From IMG/VR virus record IMGVR_UViG_3300017917_001609, positions 1 through 44,875 of that record: a DNA stretch of 44,875 bases; one strand, given 5' to 3'. The DNA is from a virus. Made by a program: the position numbers and the translations under genes. The notes below the pieces were generated by a model, which worked only from the letters and a program-made list of their open reading frames with translations, was not told where the DNA came from and searched no databases. Of this stretch, positions 1 to 7,270 are shown piece after piece (within the stretch, counting starts at the first letter, position 1; each line of letters opens with the position of its first letter).

Positions 1-57
1 AATACATAGCCCATAATTCGCATTATAGACTTTGCAAAGCTAATTTGTTGATGTTTT

Positions 58-909
58 TTAGGATCTGGATGATTCATGATTGTTTAAAATGTTTGTTACG
101 TGTTCTACTACTTGTTCCCAAGTTACTGGTCCATTTTCGTCTGCGTACTTAACTGGATCTTTTCTTCCAAGTTTCAAGAATGCTTCTACTCTCTCTACTG
201 AAGATGCTGATTTGTAATCTGAATACCATTCGTAGTTAGGTCCTCCAGGTACCATTCCTGTAAATACAGCAATTGGCTTGTATGAAGTATTAGTTCTACT
301 ATACACATCATCAAAGTCAATATGAAGGATATCACAGCATTTTGCTCCATCTTCTAGTATTCCATACTTATCTGTCTGTAAGTAAGGCGTATACAGAGAT
401 ACCCTTTCAGAACCCCAGTTACCTGATTTAAATGCTTCAAAGTCTGCATCTCTAAATTCCTGTCTGCAGTCTGGATAGATTTCGTGGTCGCCAGCATGCA
501 CGCCTAAAGCAATTGCACAACTGGTATTTTTTTGCTCAGCAATAGATAATGCAACTGCTTGAATGATTGAACTAAAGATTTTATTTCTGTTAGGTACAAC
601 CGTTGCTTTCATATTCTCCTCTGCATAGTGGCCTTCTGGAACTTCTGCTCCACCTGTCACAAGTGTTGAATTAAGTAGTTGAGCTAAACCATCAAGCCTG
701 ATTACCTGATATCTGATTGCAGGGTAATCTAAAGGGACTAATTGTTGATTTAAATACCGAACTAGTGAACTAGCTCTTTCGAGTTCTACTGAGTGTTTTT
801 GACCGTAGTCAAAGGATAATGCTGTTACTTCGTAGCCGTCAGCAAGTAGACGAAGTAATAGTGTCGAAGAGTCCATCCCTCCGCTGAGTGATAAAACACA
901 ATGTTTCAT
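58..909 (-). CDS. queC: QueC-like 7-cyano-7-deazaguanine (preQ0) synthase homologue lacking zinc cysteines
   Basis: QueC converts 7-carboxy-7-deazaguanine to preQ0 using ATP and ammonia; phages use preQ0-type bases to modify their DNA or feed the queuosine pathway. The N-terminal PP-loop SGGMDSS (residues 9-15) and the following FDYGQKH are typical. I chose the ATG at 909 over an upstream one at 927 because it gives a 4-base ATGA overlap with the HNH gene and puts the PP-loop at the usual distance. The C-terminal zinc site of the family (Cys-Tyr, then CxxCxxC before RxxAF) is altered: the aligned positions read Ser209, Asp231, Ser234 and Ser237 before Arg240. It may be a structurally stabilised zinc-free QueC or a QueC-like enzyme with another substrate. 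Family assignment is firm, activity uncertain. Confidence 0.88.
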   Translation of the reverse strand: MKHCVLSLSGGMDSSTLLLRLLADGYEVTALSFDYGQKHSVELERASSLVRYLNQQLVPLDYPAIRYQVIRLDGLAQLLNSTLVTGGAEVPEGHYAEENMKATVVPNRNKIFSSIIQAVALSIAEQKNTSCAIALGVHAGDHEIYPDCRQEFRDADFEAFKSGNWGSERVSLYTPYLQTDKYGILEDGAKCCDILHIDFDDVYSRTNTSYKPIAVFTGMVPGGPNYEWYSDYKSASSVERVEAFLKLGRKDPVKYADENGPVTWEQVVEHVTNILNNHESSRS

Positions 910-1349
910 ATTGTTTTTAATAACCATTTATTAATATCGAATGTAGTATTTTTTTCTAGGAAGTGCAACTCCGAATGACAGTTTCTACATAGTCGAATGC
1001 ATTTTTTTAATTCTCTCTCCAACTGTGTCCTTGTCCATCGGTTAGTTGCTCCGATTGTTATAGTTTTTTCTGATGGATCTATGTGATGAAAATCAATTAC
1101 ATAGTGTCTTGATTCTCCACATTTCACACATCCCTTACTTCTTTCTTCTTGTAGGTAGTTTTTATTATTTGCAACTCTTTTTTTATCGTAAGCTTTCCAC
1201 TGTTCTTTTCCTTCTGCTTTTCGCCAAGACTTAGTTCTTTCTTTAATGCAAAATTTACAACGTGAAGTGGTTGTTAGTTCAGTTGCTTTCTTCCTTTCAT
1301 AGAATTCAGAAGCGGGTTTTTCTAGTTTACAGCAAGTACAAATTGGCAT
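906..1349 (-). CDS. HNH endonuclease with N-terminal zinc ribbon
   Basis: This is a probable free-standing homing or nicking endonuclease of 147 residues. An N-terminal CxxC (CTCC) and a second CxxC (CKFC) form a zinc ribbon. The HNH core follows as GCVKCG, then IDFHHIDP, then CRNCHSELH, which supplies the catalytic histidine and the structural zinc cysteines. It overlaps queC by four bases, so the two are translationally coupled. Upstream there is a perfect inverted repeat and a TATTTATA box. Such genes are mobile and usually sit beside conserved genes. Target unknown. Confidence 0.85.
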   Translation of the reverse strand: MPICTCCKLEKPASEFYERKKATELTTTSRCKFCIKERTKSWRKAEGKEQWKAYDKKRVANNKNYLQEERSKGCVKCGESRHYVIDFHHIDPSEKTITIGATNRWTRTQLERELKKCIRLCRNCHSELHFLEKNTTFDINKWLLKTI

Positions 1350-1383
1350 GGGGTATATTCTTTATCTATTATAAATATACCCC
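1350..1383. repeat. Perfect 9-bp inverted repeat upstream of HNH gene
   Basis: GGGGTATAT at 1350-1358 pairs with ATATACCCC at 1375-1383 across a 16-base spacer that contains the TATTTATA box. The arm nearest the gene abuts the HNH ATG at 1349, so in RNA the hairpin would occlude the start. It could be an operator or a translation-blocking hairpin. Confidence 0.6.
1370..1379 (-). promoter_or_regulatory. TATATTTATA box (putative late promoter) before HNH gene
   Basis: The minus strand reads TATATTTATA, 20 bases upstream of the HNH start. It matches the box found before tail and lysis genes in this window and has no TTG at the -33 position. Confidence 0.45.
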
Positions 1384-1393
1384 AATTCAATTT

Positions 1394-1750
1394 TTAGAAT
1401 GTTACTGAATAGATTGTTCTAATAGATAGATCAGACATTTCATACTCAGCTAAGTCTTTATCTCTAGCTACTTGAAAGTCTACTGACTGTCCGTTTTTAG
1501 TTTCTACCCAAAGTTCTTTAATGAACTCGGTCTTAGTAATTTTTTCGTTTTCGTCTCTTGTTACTTTAAAAACTGCTACTTTGTTTTGCATAATTGTGTT
1601 TGTTGGTAATAATGTTGTTGTTGATGTTAGTGTACTAGAACTTGCTATAGTTCCAGAAGTAAGTTTGTAATAAGAAATTTCACCAAAGTTTGGCATATAA
1701 ACATTAGCTGTTCCTGTTACTAGACTACCGTAAGTATTATGTGGCTCCAT
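1394..1750 (-). CDS. Hypothetical protein, 118 aa
   Basis: I do not recognise the family. The first half is rich in Ser and Thr (a TSGTIASSSTLTSTTT stretch); the second half is charged and mixed alpha/beta in character. There is no signal peptide or membrane segment. It starts one base after the stop of the 1752-2024 gene, so it is in the same operon and probably translationally coupled to it. Coding is supported by the tight packing and by the shared strand. Confidence 0.65.
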   Translation of the reverse strand: MEPHNTYGSLVTGTANVYMPNFGEISYYKLTSGTIASSSTLTSTTTLLPTNTIMQNKVAVFKVTRDENEKITKTEFIKELWVETKNGQSVDFQVARDKDLAEYEMSDLSIRTIYSVTF

Positions 1751-1751
1751 A

Positions 1752-2024
1752 TTAAAATTTATTTGCTAGGTTAATTATAAATTGTTCTTCTTCTAATGTA
1801 AGGTAAATTCTTTTAGAATGCAACTTAGCTAAAGCATTTTTATAAGTTTCATCCTGAAGGTTGTCCTCTCCCGCTTGTGCAATATACCCAGGCATGTATC
1901 CATCTTCTGTTAAACATTTTGCCAGTTGCTTTTTTTCTCCTCTTGAACACTCGTAATAAAAATCTTCAACGTCGACATCAATGTCAACATCTACTTCTAC
2001 TCCCCATTGTGATACTCTTGCCAT
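1752..2024 (-). CDS. Hypothetical acidic protein, 90 aa
   Basis: An acidic protein with a VDVDIDVDVED run near residues 10-21 and no recognisable domain. A good Shine-Dalgarno (AAAAGGAG) precedes the ATG. That site lies inside the last codons of the small membrane ORF at 2026-2184, whose stop is one base from this ATG, so the two are translationally linked. Function unknown. Confidence 0.65.
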   Translation of the reverse strand: MARVSQWGVEVDVDIDVDVEDFYYECSRGEKKQLAKCLTEDGYMPGYIAQAGEDNLQDETYKNALAKLHSKRIYLTLEEEQFIINLANKF

Positions 2025-2025
2025 A

Positions 2026-2184
2026 TTAATTTTTCTCCTTTTCTAACATTGTTAAAAGCACTATCAACAAAGTAATGTGCGTGGTTAAAGAGGTACTGCA
2101 TCCAGTGATGAAAGTACTGATAGCTGCTGCTAAATTAAAGCCGATTGCCAGACCTACTAGTCTGTTCTTATTTACTGTGCTCAT
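2026..2184 (-). CDS. Small membrane protein, 52 aa
   Basis: A short reading frame begins MSTVNKNRLVGLAIGF and ends MLEKEKN. It holds two hydrophobic stretches (about residues 9-28 and 36-46) and a C-terminal charged tail, so it is probably a membrane hairpin. Its ATG overlaps the stop of the 2181-2408 gene as ATGA, it is preceded by AAAAAGGAG, and its stop is one base from the next ATG. Exact fit between two genes with good ribosome sites at both ends argues that it is real. Function unknown; holin-like size but no specific evidence. Confidence 0.7.
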   Translation of the reverse strand: MSTVNKNRLVGLAIGFNLAAAISTFITGCSTSLTTHITLLIVLLTMLEKEKN

Positions 2185-2408
2185 AAGTATAATTCTCCTT
2201 TTTGGTTGTTATTAGATTGTCCGGCTGAGAAGTAACCTTTCAGCCAATTCTCCGGGTACATTTGAATCCAGCCTCTATAGACTGTATTGCTTACATATTT
2301 TCTATCTGTTGGTATTCCATCGGCCATTGCAGCGTTGTGAACTTGTTTCCCTAGTTCCGAACCTGCTGCTTTGCCTAGATAGTCGTAAAGTGATAAAAAT
2401 TTTTCCAT
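2181..2408 (-). CDS. Hypothetical protein, 75 aa
   Basis: A small soluble protein (MEKFLSLYDYLGKAAG...) with several aromatic residues and a polar Asn/Gln-rich C terminus. I do not recognise it. Its stop codon overlaps the start of the 52-residue membrane ORF by four bases, which places it in a coupled operon with the genes at 2026 and 1752. Confidence 0.65.
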   Translation of the reverse strand: MEKFLSLYDYLGKAAGSELGKQVHNAAMADGIPTDRKYVSNTVYRGWIQMYPENWLKGYFSAGQSNNNQKGELYL

Positions 2409-2432
2409 ACCTTATTTTTATTATACCTAAAG

Positions 2433-2642
2433 TTACGAACTTTTTTTCTTCTTAACAACTTTTTTCTTCTTTTCTTTTAAAGAATCTAAAAATTCTTTTG
2501 TGTAGGTATGCTCTACTCTAAACGGTCCGTAAGCAGATTTACTCTTATCGTAATGCCAGATTGAGACAGTCCCGTCATCGCTAACATACTCCCGGGTAAA
2601 TTTCTGCAGAGGCTCGGTTTGAGTTTTAGGAATGTAAGCCAT
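2433..2642 (-). CDS. Hypothetical basic protein with Lys-rich tail, 69 aa
   Basis: A short protein whose last 15 residues are almost all lysine (KEKKKKVVKKKKSS), preceded by a WHYDKSKSAYGPFRVEHTY segment with a beta-rich look. The tail suggests nucleic-acid or membrane-surface binding, but no family is recognised. It is packed two bases from the gene at 2645. Confidence 0.6.
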   Translation of the reverse strand: MAYIPKTQTEPLQKFTREYVSDDGTVSIWHYDKSKSAYGPFRVEHTYTKEFLDSLKEKKKKVVKKKKSS

Positions 2643-2644
2643 TG

Positions 2645-2863
2645 TTAGATAGGCATTTCAGGGTCAATAACATACTGCTGTTCTGCATTTAATTTTTCAT
2701 AGAACTGCCCTTTGGCAATCTTATAAATTTCATCAATGCCGTCAATGTTGTGATTCTTTGCCAGGTGTAAAATGATATCCTGATTCATGGAAGCATCAAC
2801 AGAAGCTACTACCTTACCTTCTGGGGTTAGTTTTTCGATTGTTATTTTAAATTGGTTGTTCAT
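2645..2863 (-). CDS. Hypothetical protein, 72 aa
   Basis: I prefer the start MNNQFKITIEK at 2863 over an upstream ATG at 2893, because the upstream version adds only an out-of-character MIMMNILRIK stretch. The chosen start overlaps the 3' end of the 2847-3164 gene by 17 bases. The protein looks alpha/beta, soluble and without a known motif. Function unknown. Confidence 0.6.
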   Translation of the reverse strand: MNNQFKITIEKLTPEGKVVASVDASMNQDIILHLAKNHNIDGIDEIYKIAKGQFYEKLNAEQQYVIDPEMPI

Positions 2864-3164
2864 TTTTATCCTTAATATATTCATCATAATCACTAAACTT
2901 AAGACCCCACTGTAATCCTGCCCACATCATCTCTCTTTCGGCCGTCTTAGCGGAGAGTCTTAAGTTTTTCATGAGGTATTTTTTACCCCATAACTTCCAG
3001 TCCTCAGATTGTTGTACAGTCATAGTCCATTGCTGAAACCAGTTGTCTTGTCTGTCTTTAATGTCTTCGTAGGTAACCTGGTGACCGGCAATGATGAACA
3101 TTTGATTGATTAGATCAACGACTGCTTTGTCCCATTTCTGTTCTCTGGTTAAACGTTTGGTCAT
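2847..3164 (-). CDS. Hypothetical protein, 105 aa
   Basis: A Trp-rich, mostly helical soluble protein (WFQQWTMTVQQSEDWKLWGKKYL) with no recognised catalytic motif. It lies between the RNA ligase gene and a run of small unknown genes and is probably cotranscribed with the ligase. Function unknown. Confidence 0.65.
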   Translation of the reverse strand: MTKRLTREQKWDKAVVDLINQMFIIAGHQVTYEDIKDRQDNWFQQWTMTVQQSEDWKLWGKKYLMKNLRLSAKTAEREMMWAGLQWGLKFSDYDEYIKDKNEQPI

Positions 3165-3178
3165 TGTTAATTTTATTC

Positions 3179-4312
3179 TTAGTGTGAATCTCCTACGTTG
3201 TGTTTTTCTCCGTAGATTAAATAGTCTGGATTGATCACTTTGGCTACTTTATGTCTGTTACCATCAATTGCTTTAATAACAATTCCTTCATGAGGTACTT
3301 TAGTACCTTCAATTTTATCAAAGGTATATTTAGTAAGTAAATCCTCAGACCAATTAGTAATAGATAAAATTGGAACATAATCAAGACCTAACAAACCATG
3401 AATTTTAAAACTATCTACATTTGATTGATATTCACCATTAATAGTAACATCAAATCCTGCATATTCAATTTCTTTCAAACCATAGTCATAATTCTTTTGA
3501 ATACCAGGACCATAAATTTCTCCATAGATTACAATACCTGACCCAATATCAAGACTATGTCTACCTGATTTAAATACTTCCCATAATCTTTCTCTAATTT
3601 TATATTTTTCAGCAATAGTTTTCCAAACATCAGTATCGTAAAAACCTTGTGAATCAGATCCTTTTTCTACGTTATGTGAACCGTAAACATATTCATACTC
3701 AACCCATTTGTCCCCAAAGAAACGTTTTACTTTATCCCATAAGTTAAGTTTGCGTTTTTTACAAATTCCAAACCGGGCATTAGTACCATGAATCTTACGA
3801 GTTATTTCTACTTCGTCTGTTTCTGTAAACATACCTTGAACATTCTTGATGTTTGGAAACTTGTAGTAAATACCAAAGTTAGGATTTTGATGGTATTTCA
3901 TTTTACGACCTGATGCTAACTGTACTTGAACTGCAGGTGGTTCGTATTTGTAGATTTTTAATACATCCATCATATCCTCACCTTCATCCCATTTAGTGTT
4001 AGCATAACCAGTTGCTTTAGCAGCCATACTTATAGGAATAATTAAACACTCGGAATATACTCCACGTAACTTAACTGTGCGTACACGTTGACCTTTACGT
4101 AAGTAATTGGTTACATTCATTGCATCTGATAATTCTTGAGGAATAACAGCATCAGTAGTTGCTACTACAACTAAATCACGGTGAGTATATTCTCCTTTTT
4201 TTACAATACAATTCCAACCTCCAATTACTGCTAATTCAATATTGTCGGCTCCTTCAATTGGTTTTACTTCCCCAATACGGGCAACATAGCATACACTGTT
4301 TTGATTTTCCAT
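3179..4312 (-). CDS. RNA ligase, Rnl5 (DraRnl)-like with N-terminal OB domain
   Basis: ATP-dependent polynucleotide ligase of the RNA-repair type. The nucleotidyltransferase core shows motif I KIHGTN with the AMP-accepting Lys173, motif III VIYGEIYG (261-268), motif IIIa AGFDV (285-289), motif IV EGIVIKA (342-348) and motif V around KVAKVIN (355-361). Residues 1-120 resemble the OB-fold domain that precedes the catalytic domain in the Deinococcus-type Rnl5 ligases, and the 377-residue length fits. With a kinase-like ATPase and two phosphoesterases nearby, a role in repairing nicked RNA such as tRNA cut by host defence is plausible but inferred. Confidence 0.85.
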   Translation of the reverse strand: MENQNSVCYVARIGEVKPIEGADNIELAVIGGWNCIVKKGEYTHRDLVVVATTDAVIPQELSDAMNVTNYLRKGQRVRTVKLRGVYSECLIIPISMAAKATGYANTKWDEGEDMMDVLKIYKYEPPAVQVQLASGRKMKYHQNPNFGIYYKFPNIKNVQGMFTETDEVEITRKIHGTNARFGICKKRKLNLWDKVKRFFGDKWVEYEYVYGSHNVEKGSDSQGFYDTDVWKTIAEKYKIRERLWEVFKSGRHSLDIGSGIVIYGEIYGPGIQKNYDYGLKEIEYAGFDVTINGEYQSNVDSFKIHGLLGLDYVPILSITNWSEDLLTKYTFDKIEGTKVPHEGIVIKAIDGNRHKVAKVINPDYLIYGEKHNVGDSH

Positions 4313-4320
4313 TTTACTAA

Positions 4321-4557
4321 TTAATTAATATTTTCTTGATATTCTCTTTTATTCTTATGTTGAGTTCTCATTGTTTCTCCCTTGTTTGTAAAGTAGTGAT
4401 ACCGGCCACCATCGCTAAAGCGGTATACCTTAACACCATCTTTTTCAAATAAGAATTCAACTCTAAAACCATTACCTTCTGTTGATGTTTCTTGCGGGTC
4501 CTTATAACAACTAGACATTAACATCACTATCATTAAAACAAATACTATTTTTTTCAT
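4321..4557 (-). CDS. Small phage lipoprotein (DUF4884-like), 78 aa
   Basis: The start at MKKIVFVLMIVML (4557) is chosen because it begins a textbook lipoprotein signal peptide ending in the lipobox LMSSC; a longer in-frame version from 4638 has no sensible N terminus. The mature part (VEFLFEKDGVKVYRFSDGGRYHYFTNKG) resembles small lipoproteins common in Bacteroidota phages and prophages. The expected location is the cell envelope. The ATG is preceded by AAAAGTT, the leader sequence seen before many genes here. Confidence 0.75.
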   Translation of the reverse strand: MKKIVFVLMIVMLMSSCYKDPQETSTEGNGFRVEFLFEKDGVKVYRFSDGGRYHYFTNKGETMRTQHKNKREYQENIN

Positions 4558-4576
4558 AACTTTTATTTTCTGTTTT

Positions 4577-5389
4577 TTATTTGTTAAAAAGATCATTAGT
4601 ACTAGTTTCTTGCTTCTTCTCCTCTGTAGGTTTAACAAACCCTGCAGACATTAGTTCTACGAGGTCGTCTTTGTGTTTCTTTTGGTTATTAAGTGCATAT
4701 CTCATCTTAGCTTCAAGTATTGTAAACAAAGGAGAAACCTTGTATTTAAAGCCTCTGTATTCAATATACTCATAACGCTGCTTTGGATCAATTTTATAAT
4801 CTACTTTAACACCGTCGTATAAGAAAGTTTCATCAAAGTCATTCCCTGATGCTTTTGCATCTAATTGTTGTACCACATCTTCTTCCCCTTCTGGGTCTTC
4901 AACTAAGATAAAATAAGGGCTTATTAAATCTAGATCTGAGTTTCCTTTGTCTATCCAGCGGCTTAGGCGTGCTCCGTGTAAAAATAATCCAGCAGAACCC
5001 CCTACATGGAACATTGGGTATCTTTCTTGAATTTCTTTTAGTGTGTCTAATTGTAGATTTTGTTCCATTGTTTTTGTGTTTTTCTCAAGACTAGCCAGCA
5101 TAAGATCATGCTTTGTCAACTCTCTAAGTATTCTGAAAGATGTTGTTATTGACTTATCAGAATCGTCTGTGAATGCTCCAAGTACCTGTATTTCACAGAA
5201 GCGGTTTTCTCCGTACTTATTGGTGTAGTGGTTGTAAACATCCTCTAGTTTATTACAGTAATGATACCCATCACCGGTACACAACTTCGGTGTTTTTAAT
5301 TCTACGTTCTTACTGTAGATTTCTCCTACTTGAAATTGCTCTCCTCGGCATTTCAAGTCTTTATCGAATCCTTTGTATGCTAATTTCAT
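4577..5389 (-). CDS. DUF7666-like domain fused to a nucleotidyltransferase-like domain
   Basis: Two parts are visible. Residues 1-75 (YKGFDKDLKCRGEQFQVG ... PKLC ... GYHYC) match the DUF7666 pattern common in phage and bacterial proteins. Residues about 120-245 look like a minimal nucleotidyltransferase of the MNT/AbiEii type: FHVGGSAGLFLHG followed by SDLDLI, then VKVDYKID as the possible third acidic strand. Such enzymes transfer nucleotides to RNA or protein. The fusion and its place between RNA-repair genes suggest RNA or tRNA modification or an anti-defence role, but this is inference. Confidence 0.65.
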   Translation of the reverse strand: MKLAYKGFDKDLKCRGEQFQVGEIYSKNVELKTPKLCTGDGYHYCNKLEDVYNHYTNKYGENRFCEIQVLGAFTDDSDKSITTSFRILRELTKHDLMLASLEKNTKTMEQNLQLDTLKEIQERYPMFHVGGSAGLFLHGARLSRWIDKGNSDLDLISPYFILVEDPEGEEDVVQQLDAKASGNDFDETFLYDGVKVDYKIDPKQRYEYIEYRGFKYKVSPLFTILEAKMRYALNNQKKHKDDLVELMSAGFVKPTEEKKQETSTNDLFNK

Positions 5390-5394
5390 AACTT

Positions 5395-5610
5395 TTATTT
5401 TCTGTTTTTCTTTCTAGCTTTTTTAGCTGCTTTACTTTTGTTTCTTGCCTTAACTTGTTTTTTAGTCATTGGACCTTTTATAGGTGTTGAACCGTAAGTT
5501 GTTTCGCTCCAGTCTAATGATTCATATGCTTGTTTCATAGCTTCATCATAAGAACCACCTGCCATCATTGCAGCTAGAGGTAGTACTGTCTCTTTATTTA
5601 ATTTTACCAT
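5395..5610 (-). CDS. Hypothetical basic protein, 71 aa
   Basis: The N-terminal half is neutral and helical (LPLAAMMAGGSYDEAMKQAYESL). The C-terminal 25 residues are strongly basic (KKQVKARNKSKAAKKARKKNRK), which suggests nucleic-acid binding. It is the first gene after a clear TTG-N20-TATCTTTA promoter and may head the transcript of the DUF7666 and lipoprotein genes. Function unknown. Confidence 0.65.
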   Translation of the reverse strand: MVKLNKETVLPLAAMMAGGSYDEAMKQAYESLDWSETTYGSTPIKGPMTKKQVKARNKSKAAKKARKKNRK

Positions 5611-5630
5611 AACTTTTTATTTCTATACTC

Positions 5631-5661
5631 TAAAGATACGAAGAAAGACTCACAAAAGCAA
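5631..5661 (-). promoter_or_regulatory. Promoter TTG-N20-TATCTTTA for 5395-5610 operon
   Basis: On the minus strand TTG (5661-5659), 20 bases, then TATCTTTA (5638-5631), 20 bases before the ATG. The TTG lies inside the terminator hairpin at 5644-5667. Confidence 0.75.
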
Positions 5662-5667
5662 GCCTTT
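5644..5667 (-). terminator. Terminator-like hairpin after Nampt-like gene, overlapping a promoter
   Basis: In RNA a 10-bp stem with G-U pairs (AAAGGCUUGC with GUGAGUCUUU) closes a UUUU loop. The U tract is short, so termination may be weak. It supplies the -33 TTG of the next promoter. Confidence 0.55.
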
Positions 5668-5688
5668 CCTCATAAATGTTTTTAATTT

Positions 5689-7212
5689 TTATTTCAAACG
5701 ATTTCTAATTTCGTCTAGGGTAGTTCTGTATACTACATTACCATTATGGTAAATAGTTTGTAATTCACCTGTATTCTCAGTTTTCCAATTACAACGGTCA
5801 TACAATTCATAACCGCCATCAACTTCACTTTTAAATACAGCTAATAATCCTGTAGCAGATTTCTTAGTTCCATCATCAGTGATTGGATCTTTGAAGATTT
5901 CTCTACCTACTGTTTTAAACCCAAGTATACCGTCTTTGTCTGGCACATTTCCTAAACCATCAAGTTCCAATACCTCTACATAAGTTGCTTTCATTGCAAA
6001 TCCAAATGTATCTCTAGTATTATATTGGTAAGTAAATGAACCAATACCTAATACTACGTTAGTTGAAGCAAATCCTTTAGCTTCTAAACGTTTACAGATC
6101 TCATCTGCTCTATCAATAGTAATTGAATCACCGTAAATAGCTCCAATATGACTATCAAGGACTTTATAACCTTGTTCGTTTACTGTTCCACCAAATACAT
6201 CCCAAAGCAATTCGATAACACCTTTCCATTCAGGTTTCATTGTGATATCCTTTGTCCACATTGAGTTTGCTGTGTTTAATCCACATAAAATATCAGCCGG
6301 ATCACCTGAGTCAGGACGAATAACCAATTTACCATCACGAGCCATAATTTCTTCTTTCAAAGTAACTACATGCTCGGTACATACTTTCCATAAGTCCCAA
6401 GTATCAGATACAACTGATAAAATACCTGTTGGATAAGTTTCTAACAATCTACGGAATGTATCAACTTCATCTTCCTTACCACCAGCACACATTACACTAT
6501 GTTCAGTAGCGTTTACAGAACCACATACCATTCCTTCAGCATTATAATACTTTCTAGCACCATAAATAGTAGGTAATGAATCTGATCCTAAGAATGAAGT
6601 TAAGTGACCTAAACCTGAACTAATAACAGCTTCGGCTGAATCCATACCTCTCATTGAGAAGTCATGACCTTGCCAATCAATAAACCATGCTCGTTCAGCA
6701 TCTGTTTTCTCCATCCACTTAGTTAATACTTTTCTATATTGATGAGCAATAGTAGCAGATGTCATTGGCTTCCACAACAAGTTAGACAAGATAGTCTCTA
6801 AATAATTTGTAACCCAATAAAAATCAGGTACAGTGTTGTAGATAGTTAATACAGGAACTTTCATTGGTACTTTAGTACCCTCAGGCAATGCTTTAACACA
6901 AATAGGCAAATAACCTAAATCATGCAATGCTTCAAAGTGAGATACATCATAATCAGTACCTAAGTACATAGACAACTCACGTTTCATCTCTCCGCACACC
7001 TCATCTTTAGGTCTACTAAAGAAGTCGTTTTGAAATGCTTCATGTAGTTGCTGCATTACCATTTGCGTACCAAACACAACTACTTCATTACATCCTTTAG
7101 GAGCGTATTTATTTGAACGTGGTGTAAAATTTGAATAAACCAACGTGGTTCCCTTTGGGTATTGTTGGTGGTGGCCTGTTTTGTAACCGTCTGTTAATAA
7201 TAATGGGTTCAT
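5689..7212 (-). CDS. Nicotinamide phosphoribosyltransferase (Nampt)-like; probable NARP1 Namat
   Basis: A full-length (507 aa) Nampt-family enzyme. Recognised elements are LLTDGYKTGHHQQYP (5-19), the active-site HDFSMRG (183-189), ATEHS with the catalytic-type His (235-239), RPDSGDP (299-305) and GDSI near residue 366. Nampt couples nicotinamide to PRPP. In the phage NARP1 pathway its homologue Namat instead couples nicotinamide to ADP-ribose pyrophosphate, rebuilding NAD+ after host defence enzymes destroy it. The adjacent Prs-like gene upstream makes the NARP1 reading the best one. It has its own promoter at 7233-7263. A conventional Nampt salvage role remains possible. Confidence 0.93.
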   Translation of the reverse strand: MNPLLLTDGYKTGHHQQYPKGTTLVYSNFTPRSNKYAPKGCNEVVVFGTQMVMQQLHEAFQNDFFSRPKDEVCGEMKRELSMYLGTDYDVSHFEALHDLGYLPICVKALPEGTKVPMKVPVLTIYNTVPDFYWVTNYLETILSNLLWKPMTSATIAHQYRKVLTKWMEKTDAERAWFIDWQGHDFSMRGMDSAEAVISSGLGHLTSFLGSDSLPTIYGARKYYNAEGMVCGSVNATEHSVMCAGGKEDEVDTFRRLLETYPTGILSVVSDTWDLWKVCTEHVVTLKEEIMARDGKLVIRPDSGDPADILCGLNTANSMWTKDITMKPEWKGVIELLWDVFGGTVNEQGYKVLDSHIGAIYGDSITIDRADEICKRLEAKGFASTNVVLGIGSFTYQYNTRDTFGFAMKATYVEVLELDGLGNVPDKDGILGFKTVGREIFKDPITDDGTKKSATGLLAVFKSEVDGGYELYDRCNWKTENTGELQTIYHNGNVVYRTTLDEIRNRLK

Positions 7213-7232
7213 ATTTTATTTTTTTTATAACC

Positions 7233-7263
7233 TAAATATACGAATATTTTTTTGAAAAACCAA
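7233..7263 (-). promoter_or_regulatory. Promoter TTTG-N20-TATATTTA for Nampt-like gene
   Basis: On the minus strand TTTG ends at 7261, followed by 20 bases and TATATTTA (7240-7233), 20 bases before the ATG at 7212. Confidence 0.72.
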
Positions 7264-7270
7264 ATTTCTT

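Noticed and set aside
1-23. Possible start of a further gene (MRIMGYV...) running off the left edge on the minus strand.
   Set aside because: Seven codons are too few to support a call, and two ATGs compete. A next gene is expected here, but it cannot be identified.
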